Source of the DNA: Kitasatospora sp. NBC_00240
GTDB taxonomy: Bacteria; Actinomycetota; Actinomycetes; Streptomycetales; Streptomycetaceae
Reading direction: 5' to 3'
Length of the DNA stretch: 64,000 bases
Assembly (NCBI RefSeq): GCF_026342405.1
Contig: NZ_JAPEMU010000001.1
Coordinates: 6,138,001 to 6,202,000, forward strand
Under the pieces are notes generated by a model. It worked only from the letters and a program-made list of their open reading frames with translations. It did not search any database and had not been told where the DNA came from. Made by a program: the position numbers and the translations under genes. Position 1 is the first letter of the stretch; each line of letters opens with the position of its first letter. Of the stretch, positions 24,931-31,585 are shown one piece after another.

Positions 24931-26058
24931 CTAGCGGGCGACGGCCTTGCGGCCGGGTGCGGGCGCGGTCGCGAGGTCCGCCGTGCGTCCGGCCGGCTCC
25001 GTGGCCGCGTCCGCGGTGCCGGCGTCCCCCGCCGGCTGTTCGGCGTTCCCCGCCGTCACCCCCGCGGCCGCGGCCGCCGGGCCCGCCTCGCCGGCCGGTG
25101 CGCCCGCCTTGCCGCCGCCCGCCTTGCCGCCGCCCGCCTTGCGGGTCTGCGCGGCGAAGGCCCCGGCCAGCACCAGCAGGCCGCCCGCGAGCTGCGGGGC
25201 GCCGAGGTGCTCGCCGAGCAGCACCCAGGCCAGCACGGTGGCGACCACGGCCTCCAGGTTGGCCACCACACCGGCGACCGGCGGCGAGAGGTGCCGGACG
25301 GCGACGACGCCGGTCAGGTACGCCAGGACGGTCGCCACCAGGATCATCCAGGCGGCCGGGAGCAGTGCGGGCAGCTCGTGCCCGTTCATCCGGACGTCAC
25401 CGCCGAGGATCCCCCAGTCGGCCTGCCAGGGCCGGGTGACGCCGGTCAGCACCAGCGCGCCGATCAGCAGCCCGTACGCGCTGACCGCGATCGGGTCGAC
25501 CGGGCGTTCGCCCCGGCTGCCCGCGTCGGCGAGCACGAAGTAGCCGACCTGGCAGCAGGCGGCGCCGAGCGCGAAGAGCACGCCGAGGGCGTCGAAGCTC
25601 AGCCCGTTCCAGACCTCGACCACGCAGGCCAGTCCGGTGACCGCGACGCCGGCGCCGATCGCCGCGCCCCGGCCGACCGGTCGGCGCTGGACGAACTTGA
25701 CGTAGGCGAGCAGCAGCGGCGGTCCGAGGTACTCGATCAGCAGCGCGACCCCGACCGGGATCCGGGATATCGCGGCGAAGTAGCAGGCCTGCACACCGGC
25801 CACGGCGAGCAGGCCGAAGCCGAGCAGCAGCCAGGGGCGGCGCAGCACCGCGGCGCGGTGCCGGTAGGCCAGCGGGAGCAGGACGAGGGCCGCTCCGGTC
25901 ACCCGCAGCCAGACCACGTGCAGCGGCGAGAGCCCGGCCTCGATCAGGGGTTTGGCCGCCGTGCCGGAGCCGCCGAAGGCGCAGGCCGAGATCAGGGCGA
26001 GGGTCAGGCCGAGGGAGCGGCCCGACGCGCTGCGGGGGAGGGGCTGAGAGCTGTGCAT
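24931..26058 (-). CDS. EamA/DMT family transporter
   Basis: A 375-residue drug/metabolite-type permease with ten predicted helices arranged as two EamA repeats: the first starts LALISACAFGGSGTAAKPLI, the second ALGAACCQVGYFVLADAGSR. LVATVLAYLTGVVAVRHLSPPVAGVVANLEAVVATVLAWVLLGE is the conserved end of the second repeat. The last ~75 residues are a Gly/Ala/Lys low-complexity cytosolic tail (KAGGGKAGGGKAG). Substrates in the family are amino acids or other metabolites. ATG 26058 has no ribosome site; CACAAT ends six bases before it, with TTACCG 18 bases further upstream, pointing to leaderless expression. Confidence 0.9.
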   Translation of the reverse strand: MHSSQPLPRSASGRSLGLTLALISACAFGGSGTAAKPLIEAGLSPLHVVWLRVTGAALVLLPLAYRHRAAVLRRPWLLLGFGLLAVAGVQACYFAAISRIPVGVALLIEYLGPPLLLAYVKFVQRRPVGRGAAIGAGVAVTGLACVVEVWNGLSFDALGVLFALGAACCQVGYFVLADAGSRGERPVDPIAVSAYGLLIGALVLTGVTRPWQADWGILGGDVRMNGHELPALLPAAWMILVATVLAYLTGVVAVRHLSPPVAGVVANLEAVVATVLAWVLLGEHLGAPQLAGGLLVLAGAFAAQTRKAGGGKAGGGKAGAPAGEAGPAAAAAGVTAGNAEQPAGDAGTADAATEPAGRTADLATAPAPGRKAVAR

Positions 26059-26064
26059 CGGGGC

Positions 26065-26094
26065 ATTGTGCCAGCTGCGAGGCCATTTCGGTAA
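26065..26094 (-). promoter_or_regulatory. Candidate leaderless promoter of the EamA gene
   Basis: On the minus strand TTACCG (26094-26089), an 18-base spacer and CACAAT (26070-26065) lie so that transcription would begin at or next to the ATG at 26058. Both hexamers are near-consensus for the main sigma factor. Confidence 0.45.
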
Positions 26095-26180
26095 GGTGCC
26101 ATTCGGAGTTTTGCTCCTCACGCGCCGGTGGCGCCGGGGCCGCCGCACCGGGCCGGTCGTGCCCGACCCGCCCGGGCGCC

Positions 26181-26205
26181 GCCCGCCCGGTCCCGCCGGG
26201 CGGGC
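26181..26205 (-). terminator. Terminator at the end of the penicillin-binding protein gene
   Basis: GCCCGCCCGG-tcccg-CCGGGCGGGC, a perfect 10-bp stem whose first base on the transcript side is the last base of the TAG stop codon. It lies on the boundary between the PBP gene and the EamA promoter. Confidence 0.65.
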
Positions 26206-28637
26206 TAACCGCCGTCGGCCGCAGCCGCGTTGGCGGGCACCCCGGCCGCGGTGTCGCCCTGCCACGCCGGGGCGGAGGCCGGGGGCGACGGCTGGGCGGG
26301 GGCGGTCGACGGCGCCCGGCTCGGCCTCGGGACGGCCGTCGGGGTGTTGCCGGCCGGGCCGGTCGGACCGCCGGAGGCGCCGCCGCCGGGGCGGGTGGTG
26401 GCGCCGCCCCGGCCGCCGGAGCCGGTGGAGTTGCCGGCGCCCCACCCCGAGGGGTCGGAGGGGCTCGCCCCGCCGGTGCCCGCGGTCGGGGCGCCGCCGT
26501 CGGTGGCCGGCGCCGAGGGGGTCGGCGAGGGCGAGGCGCTCGCCGAGGGGGCGGTGCCGCTCCCGCGGCCCGAGCCGCCGTCGGCCTGGCCCGCGACGAC
26601 GGGGAAGCTCGTCACCTGCTTCCCCCTGAGCGCGGCCTTCATGTAGGCGGTCCAGATCTGGGCGGGGTACTGCCCGCCGGCCGCGCCGTCGGTCCCGCCG
26701 GTGCCGCTGAGGCTGACCTGCGCGCCCGTCGCCGGGTCCTGGCCGAACAGGGCGACGGCGGTCACCAGCTCCGGGGTGTAGCCGACGAACCAGACGGACT
26801 TCTGGTCGTCGGTCGTCCCGGTCTTGCCGGCGGCCGGCCGGCCGAGTGCCTGGGCCCGGAACCCGGTGCCGCCCGGGTCGTCGACGACACCGCGCAGCAT
26901 CGCGGTGACCCGGTCGGCGGCCTGCTCGCTGATCGCCTGGGTGACCTGCGGCGCGGGCAGCGCGACCGGCTGTCCCTCGTACGCCAGGGACTGCACCAGC
27001 CACGGGGTGATCTGCCGCCCGCCGTTGTCCAGCGTGGCGTACACGCCGGCCATGTCCAGCACGCTGGGTGTGGCCACGCCCAGCGGCAGGGACGGCTGGG
27101 CGCCGAGGTCCGGGGTGCCGGCGGGCAGCCCCAGCGCGACCGCGGTGTCCCGGACCCTCTCCAGTCCGGTGTCCTGGGCGAGCTGGGTGTAGACGCTGTT
27201 CACGGACCAGTCGGTGGCCTGCTGCAGGGTGATCTGACCGTAGTCCTTGCCGCCCTCGTTGGGCGCCGCGTACGGGGTTCCGGTGGCGCCGCGGACCTTG
27301 CGGCCGCTGGTGCCGTCGTAGACCGTGCGCGGGCCGATCGTCTGCCCGGACTGCGTCCGGGCGTTGCTGTCCAGGGCCGCGGCCAGCGCGATCGCCTTGA
27401 AGGTCGAACCGGCCTGGTAGTCGCGCCGGGCCGCGTTGTCGACGAAGTGCTTGGTGTAGTCGGTGCCGCCGTACAGGGCGAGCACCGCGCCCGTCCTCGG
27501 GTCCACCGAGACGGCGCCCGCCTGGGCGTTGGCGTCCTTGGGGCGGGTCTCCGGCTTCAGGTTGGCGGTGAGCTGGCTCTGCACGGCGTTGGTGAGGTCC
27601 TGCTCGCGGGCCGGGTCGATGCTCAGCTTGATCGTGTAGCCGCCCTTGGCCAGGGCGGCCTCGCCGAGGATCTGGTGCGAGACCAGGTAGTCGGTGGCCG
27701 CGTTCACCAGGTACCCGGCCTGGCCGGAGAGCCCGGGCGCCGCCTGCGGCTCCTTGACCTCGGGGAAGGTCGCGGCGGCCCGTTCGTCGGCGGAGAGCCA
27801 GTTCTCCTTGACCATCCCGTCCAGCACGTAGTTCCAGCGGTTCGTCGCGTTCTGCTTGCCGGTGGCCGTGGCGGTGGCGACGTCGTAGGCGCTGGGGGCG
27901 TTGAGCAGGGCCGCGAGGTAGGCGCCCTGCGCCGGGTCGAGCGCGGCGGCGTCGACGCCGAAGTAGGCCTGGGCGCCGGCCTGGATGCCGTAGGCGCCGC
28001 GGCCGTAGTACGAGGTGTTGAGGTACCCCGCGAGGACGTCGTCCTTGGTCTCGGTGGCGTCCACCTTCAGGGCGATGAACAGTTCCTTCACCTTGCGGCC
28101 GACGCTCTGCTGCTGGCTCAGATAGGTGTTCTTCACGTACTGCTGGGTGATGGTGGAGCCGCCCTGGGTGCCCTCGCCCTTGGCCGTCTTGACCGCGGCC
28201 CGGAGCAGCCCGGGCACGTTGACCGCGCCCTCGTGGTAGAAATCGCGGTCCTCGGCGGCCAGCGCGGCGTGCTGCGCGGCGGGGGAGACCTTGTCCAGGG
28301 CGACGTTCTGCCGGTTGGTCTGCCCGGTCCGGGCGATCACCGAGCCGTCCTGGTAGAGCCAGGTGTTGCTCTGCGCGGTCGCGGCCGCGTGCGCGTCGGG
28401 CACCTGCACCAGGGTGACGGCGAGGACGAAGCCGCCGATCCCCAGCAGCAGCGAGGCGACCAGGCCGGCCAGCGTCACGCGCCAGGTGGGGATCAGCCGC
28501 CGCGGGCCGGTGCGCCGGGGGCGCCGTTCGGACGAGCTCTTGCTGGACGGCGCGCTGCGCTCACTCCGGGAGGTACGTGGCAAAGCAGCGGGCCTTTCCT
28601 GCGGGCGGATCGTGCCAGCCTGCACAGGCGGTCGCAT
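26205..28637 (-). CDS. Bifunctional penicillin-binding protein (class A)
   Basis: An 810-residue membrane-anchored peptidoglycan synthase. One helix near residues 55-75 is followed by a GT51 transglycosylase domain (ALAAEDRDFYHEGAVN with the catalytic Glu; GGSTITQQYVKN) and a transpeptidase domain with STFK as SxxK, SVN as SxN and GKTGTT as KTG. The last ~140 residues are a Gly/Ser/Pro/Thr-rich extracellular tail. The ATG at 28637 has no clear ribosome site. A TTG at 28583, 18 codons in, is preceded by AGGAAAGG and would suit a promoter with TAACCT at 28646-28641; that shorter form may be the true one. Confidence 0.92.
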   Translation of the reverse strand: MRPPVQAGTIRPQERPAALPRTSRSERSAPSSKSSSERRPRRTGPRRLIPTWRVTLAGLVASLLLGIGGFVLAVTLVQVPDAHAAATAQSNTWLYQDGSVIARTGQTNRQNVALDKVSPAAQHAALAAEDRDFYHEGAVNVPGLLRAAVKTAKGEGTQGGSTITQQYVKNTYLSQQQSVGRKVKELFIALKVDATETKDDVLAGYLNTSYYGRGAYGIQAGAQAYFGVDAAALDPAQGAYLAALLNAPSAYDVATATATGKQNATNRWNYVLDGMVKENWLSADERAAATFPEVKEPQAAPGLSGQAGYLVNAATDYLVSHQILGEAALAKGGYTIKLSIDPAREQDLTNAVQSQLTANLKPETRPKDANAQAGAVSVDPRTGAVLALYGGTDYTKHFVDNAARRDYQAGSTFKAIALAAALDSNARTQSGQTIGPRTVYDGTSGRKVRGATGTPYAAPNEGGKDYGQITLQQATDWSVNSVYTQLAQDTGLERVRDTAVALGLPAGTPDLGAQPSLPLGVATPSVLDMAGVYATLDNGGRQITPWLVQSLAYEGQPVALPAPQVTQAISEQAADRVTAMLRGVVDDPGGTGFRAQALGRPAAGKTGTTDDQKSVWFVGYTPELVTAVALFGQDPATGAQVSLSGTGGTDGAAGGQYPAQIWTAYMKAALRGKQVTSFPVVAGQADGGSGRGSGTAPSASASPSPTPSAPATDGGAPTAGTGGASPSDPSGWGAGNSTGSGGRGGATTRPGGGASGGPTGPAGNTPTAVPRPSRAPSTAPAQPSPPASAPAWQGDTAAGVPANAAAADGG

Positions 28638-28638
28638 A

Positions 28639-28660
28639 AAAGGTTAGGGACCTTTGTCCC
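28639..28660. promoter_or_regulatory. Interlocked inverted repeats at the PBP promoter
   Basis: AAAGGT-taggg-ACCTTT (28639-28655) overlaps a second repeat GGGAC-cttt-GTCCC (28647-28660). On the minus strand TAACCT within it is a plausible -10 for the penicillin-binding protein gene, so a bound factor would cover the promoter. Confidence 0.45.
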
Positions 28661-28718
28661 ATATTGGCCCGATGTGGTGCCTCTCACGTCCCTGCCCGGT
28701 GTCGCCGCGGCAACGCGA

Positions 28719-28748
28719 AGAGGCCCTTCGCTCTCGCGAAGGGCCTCT
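28719..28748 (-). terminator. Terminator of tRNA-Lys copy 1
   Basis: A perfect 13-bp stem (AGAGGCCCTTCGC) with a GAGA tetraloop on the transcript strand, ten bases after the tRNA 3' end. No T-tract. An almost identical hairpin follows tRNA-Lys copy 2. Confidence 0.85.
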
Positions 28749-28758
28749 CGGCTGTCTG

Positions 28759-28832
28759 TGCGCCGCCAGGGACTCGAACCCCGGACCCGCTGATTAAGAG
28801 TCAGCTGCTCTAACCAACTGAGCTAGCGGCGC
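28759..28832 (-). tRNA. tRNA-Lys (anticodon CUU), copy 1
   Basis: 74 nt folding into a full cloverleaf: acceptor GCGCCGC/GCGGCGC, D-arm GCTC...GAGC, anticodon loop CTCTTAA giving CUU, T-loop TTCGAGT, discriminator A. CCA is not encoded. TATTGT (28853-28848), 15 bases upstream, fits a -10 hexamer. Two more identical copies are at 29720 and 59089. Confidence 0.97.
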
Positions 28833-28960
28833 CTGCTGACCTGGAGAACAATACACGCTCCGCCGGGCCGCGGCGAAACGCCCGGCGGCACCCCGGAGGG
28901 CGCGGCCGGTTCTGTCCTGGTCCGGACGCAATCGTCCCTCCTTCGCCGGGGGCGCAGGGG

Positions 28961-29605
28961 TCAGCCCGAGGAGGCGGCGGCCGCGTCCGAGCTGATCACC
29001 CGCTGCACGGCCCCGGCGATCGGCAGCTCCCGGACCAGCGCCTTCAGTGCCCGCCGGACGTCCGCCCCGGCCGGCCCGGGGAAGACCTGCCGGGCCGGCC
29101 CGCCCGCCGCCAGCAGCCCGGCCAGCTGCCGGTCACGCGCACCGGCGGTGGCCGGGGCGAGTGCCGCGATCCTGACCCGGGCGGCGATCTCCTGGCCCGC
29201 CCCCGGCGCCGTCACCCGGTGGCGTCGGTACGGGAAGACCCCGAGGAAGCGCCGCCGCTCGGTGCTCAGCAGGCCGCGGGCGGTGAGCGAGGCCAGCGCG
29301 GGCCCCACGGCGTCCCGGCCGATCCGCCGCACGGCCACGTCGAGCGTGGGCGGGCGCCGCCGCTTGCCGGCCTCGCCCAGCCGGGCCAGCACCCCGGCCG
29401 CCACCGGGTCCTGACCGGCGAACGGCTGGTACTGCGTGATGTGCCTGCCCTCCACCGCGATCGCGCCGCCGACCAGCATCTCGGCGAGCACCCCGCCGGC
29501 GAGCATCCGGTGGAATCCGCCGCTCATCCGGACCGTTCCGCCGGCCGGCCCGGCGCACAGCAGCACCAGGTCCTCGGGGATCGTTCGGGCGTACGGCTGG
29601 GTCAC
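28961..29605 (-). CDS. GPP34 (GOLPH3/Vps74-like) phosphoprotein family
   Basis: A 214-residue cytosolic protein of the GPP34 family. TIPEDLVLLCAGPAGGTV opens the fold; LAGGVLAEMLVGGAIAVEGRHI is the conserved helical core; LTARGLLSTERRRFLGVFPYRRHRV is the beta-hairpin region that in the eukaryotic relatives binds phosphoinositide and inserts in membranes. Bacterial members are numerous in streptomycetes and have no settled role. The GTG at 29605 is chosen because AGGAGA precedes it; the frame extends nine codons further. It lies alone between two near-identical tRNA-Lys transcription units. Confidence 0.88.
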   Translation of the reverse strand: MTQPYARTIPEDLVLLCAGPAGGTVRMSGGFHRMLAGGVLAEMLVGGAIAVEGRHITQYQPFAGQDPVAAGVLARLGEAGKRRRPPTLDVAVRRIGRDAVGPALASLTARGLLSTERRRFLGVFPYRRHRVTAPGAGQEIAARVRIAALAPATAGARDRQLAGLLAAGGPARQVFPGPAGADVRRALKALVRELPIAGAVQRVISSDAAAASSG

Positions 29606-29677
29606 GGGCGTCTCCTGTCCGGTGCCGGGCACGGTCCTGCCGCCCGCCCATGCCCGGTGCGCCTGACGGGGAAACGC

Positions 29678-29711
29678 CGAGAGGCCCTTCGCTCTCGCGA
29701 AGGGCCTCTCG
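29678..29711 (-). terminator. Terminator of tRNA-Lys copy 2
   Basis: A perfect 15-bp stem (CGAGAGGCCCTTCGC) with a GAGA loop on the transcript strand, nine bases after the tRNA. The core is identical to the hairpin after copy 1. Confidence 0.85.
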
Positions 29712-29719
29712 GCTGTCTG

Positions 29720-29793
29720 TGCGCCGCCAGGGACTCGAACCCCGGACCCGCTGATTAAGAGTCAGCTGCTCTAACCAACTGAGCTAGCGGCGC
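29720..29793 (-). tRNA. tRNA-Lys (anticodon CUU), copy 2
   Basis: Identical over all 74 nt to the copy at 28759. The identity continues through the spacer and terminator downstream, and with a few changes through the promoter (TAATGT at 29814-29809). CCA is not encoded. Confidence 0.97.
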
Positions 29794-29895
29794 CTGCTGA
29801 CCCGGAAAACATTACACGCCGGTGAGCGGATCCGCCGAATCGCCACCGGCCGGTCACGCCGGGTAGCCGGACATCGGGCAACCCCTCGGCCCCGG

Positions 29896-30249
29896 TCAGC
29901 GGTCGCGCGGGCCGATCCACCAGGCGAGCAGGACCACCAGGAAGGAGGCCGCCGAGAACCCGGTGCACCACCAGGCGGTGGCGGTGCGGCCCGCCATCCA
30001 GGCGTTGGTCGCCACCGTCAGGGCCCACAGCTGGCCGATCACGACGGTGCACGCGACGGCCAGCCGGGCGGTGAGCATGGCGGAGCGTTCGGGCTCCTGC
30101 TCGGTGCCGGCGCCCGGGCCCGGCCCGGTGCGGCGCACCCGGGGGTCGGCGTAGCCGCTGGTGGCGCGGATCTGCGGGTAGCGCTCGGGCACCGGCCGGT
30201 TCAGCCGAGGCTCGGAACTGCCCGGGGTGTACTCGGGCGGGTAGCTCAC
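29896..30249 (-). CDS. Small two-helix membrane protein at the end of the redox operon
   Basis: A 117-residue protein. About 55 hydrophilic residues (Pro/Arg/Gly-rich) precede two hydrophobic segments (LAVACTVVIGQLWALTVATNAWMA and TGFSAASFLVVLLAWWIG). No family is recognised. The GTG at 30249 overlaps the TGA of the Rieske gene by four bases (GTGA), so it is translated as the last member of this operon. It could anchor or assemble the complex; that is inference from position only. Confidence 0.8.
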   Translation of the reverse strand: MSYPPEYTPGSSEPRLNRPVPERYPQIRATSGYADPRVRRTGPGPGAGTEQEPERSAMLTARLAVACTVVIGQLWALTVATNAWMAGRTATAWWCTGFSAASFLVVLLAWWIGPRDR

Positions 30250-30830
30250 GGCTGCCCCCCGCAGCCGGCCCGTTCGGCCAGGGCCGGGTTGCGTCCACGC
30301 AGGCCGCGGCAGAGCCCGGCCTCCTCGCTCTCGCCGGACCGCGCGGTGCCGATCGCCCAGATCGCGCCCTGTTCGTCCTCCACCATCAGCACCTTGGGCA
30401 GCGGGCGGGGCGGCGGTCCGGAGGTGACCTCGCCGGTCCGGACGTCGAACACGCCTTCGTGGCAGGGGCAGTAGAGCCCCTCCCGCTCGGGGTGGTCCTC
30501 CCGCCGGAGCACGCCGCAGGCCAGATGGGTGCAGACGGTGGACCAGCCGACCAGGGTGCCGTCGGTCAGCCGGACCGCCATCGCGCGGTCGTCCTCGCCG
30601 GGGTAGTCGAAGGTGACGGCCGCGCCCGGGGGCAGCCGGTCGGCGACCTTCAGCGGGGCGGCGGCGCCGTCGCCGTGCCGGTGCAGGACGCCGGCCGAGA
30701 CCAGGGTCGAGCCGACGGCGAGGCCGCCGGAGACGGTGGCGACGATCCGCAGGTAGTCCCGGCGGGTGGTGAGGGAGTCGGCACTGATCCGGTCGACCAG
30801 GGCCCGCTCCTCGGGGGTCGGCCTGCTCAT
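30246..30830 (-). CDS. Rieske [2Fe-2S] protein with Tat-like anchor
   Basis: A 194-residue Rieske protein. TTRRDYLRIVATVSGGLAVG (residues ~21-40) is a twin-arginine-like signal and single helix, as used by Rieske proteins that insert with the cluster domain outside. The cluster ligands are CTHLAC and CPCHEG, giving Cys-x-His and Cys-x-x-His, and the Pro loop GPPPRPLP follows. A C-terminal extension of ~35 residues contains three further Cys. ATG 30830 overlaps the stop of the 4Fe-4S gene as ATGA. Expected to carry electrons between quinol or the cytochrome b-like subunit and partners. Confidence 0.92.
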   Translation of the reverse strand: MSRPTPEERALVDRISADSLTTRRDYLRIVATVSGGLAVGSTLVSAGVLHRHGDGAAAPLKVADRLPPGAAVTFDYPGEDDRAMAVRLTDGTLVGWSTVCTHLACGVLRREDHPEREGLYCPCHEGVFDVRTGEVTSGPPPRPLPKVLMVEDEQGAIWAIGTARSGESEEAGLCRGLRGRNPALAERAGCGGQP

Positions 30831-31579
30831 GCCGGTGCTCCGTTCCCGGGCGTGGGGCGCCCGTTGACCTCGATCACCCTGAGCAGGCCGCCGCCCGTCC
30901 GACCGCCGTCCGCCTGCCTTCGGTCCGCCGGTCCGACCGCCGTCCGCCCGTCCGAGCGGGAGCCGTCGTCCACCGTGCCGGCCAGCATGTCCGCGACCAG
31001 CAGTCCGCCCGCCGGCAGCCCGCCCGGCAGCGCCGCGGCCCGCTGCTCGGCGGGCACCACCATGGCGACGCCGGTGCTCACCGTGACGTCCCCGAAGGCG
31101 AACATGGTGGAGACGTCGACCCCGGGCCGCTCGGCCTGCAGCTCCTCCAGGGAGCCGTAGAACAGCGCGCCGGTCGGGCAGACCGTGGCGCACATCGGCG
31201 CCAGCCCGTACGAGGTGCGGTCGTAGCAGAGGTTGCACTTCATCTGCAGTTTGGATTCCAGGTCGATCTTGGGGACGCCGAACGGGCAGGCGTTGACGCA
31301 GTTGGCGCAGCCGATGCAGCGGGTCGGGTCGGCCTCCTGCACGACGCCGTCGGCGGTGATCAGGATCGCGTCGGCCGGGCAGACCTCGGCGCAGGGCGCG
31401 ACCGGGTCCTCGCAGTGCATGCAGACGGTCGGCAGCGAGGCGACCGAGCGGCCCTCGTCCGGGTAGTCCAGGTGGATCATCGACTTCCCGCGGTGCGAGT
31501 CGCACTCCCGGCAGGCCGAGACGCAGGCCTGGCAGCCGATGCAGCGGCCCGGGTCGATGAAGATGGTGCGCCCCAGCAT
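30827..31579 (-). CDS. 4x[4Fe-4S] electron-transfer subunit (DmsB/FdhB/NrfC type)
   Basis: A 250-residue ferredoxin-like subunit. Four cysteine sets are visible: CIGCQACVSACREC, CMHCEDPVAPCAEVC, CIGCANCVNACPFG and CNLCYDRTSYGLAPMCATVC, enough for four [4Fe-4S] clusters. It should wire the molybdopterin subunit to the membrane subunit. No signal peptide. The C-terminal ~70 residues are Gly/Arg-rich and not part of the family. ATG 31579 lies six bases after the stop of the molybdopterin gene; its own stop overlaps the Rieske start. Confidence 0.92.
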   Translation of the reverse strand: MLGRTIFIDPGRCIGCQACVSACRECDSHRGKSMIHLDYPDEGRSVASLPTVCMHCEDPVAPCAEVCPADAILITADGVVQEADPTRCIGCANCVNACPFGVPKIDLESKLQMKCNLCYDRTSYGLAPMCATVCPTGALFYGSLEELQAERPGVDVSTMFAFGDVTVSTGVAMVVPAEQRAAALPGGLPAGGLLVADMLAGTVDDGSRSDGRTAVGPADRRQADGGRTGGGLLRVIEVNGRPTPGNGAPA

Positions 31580-31585
31580 GCCGGG

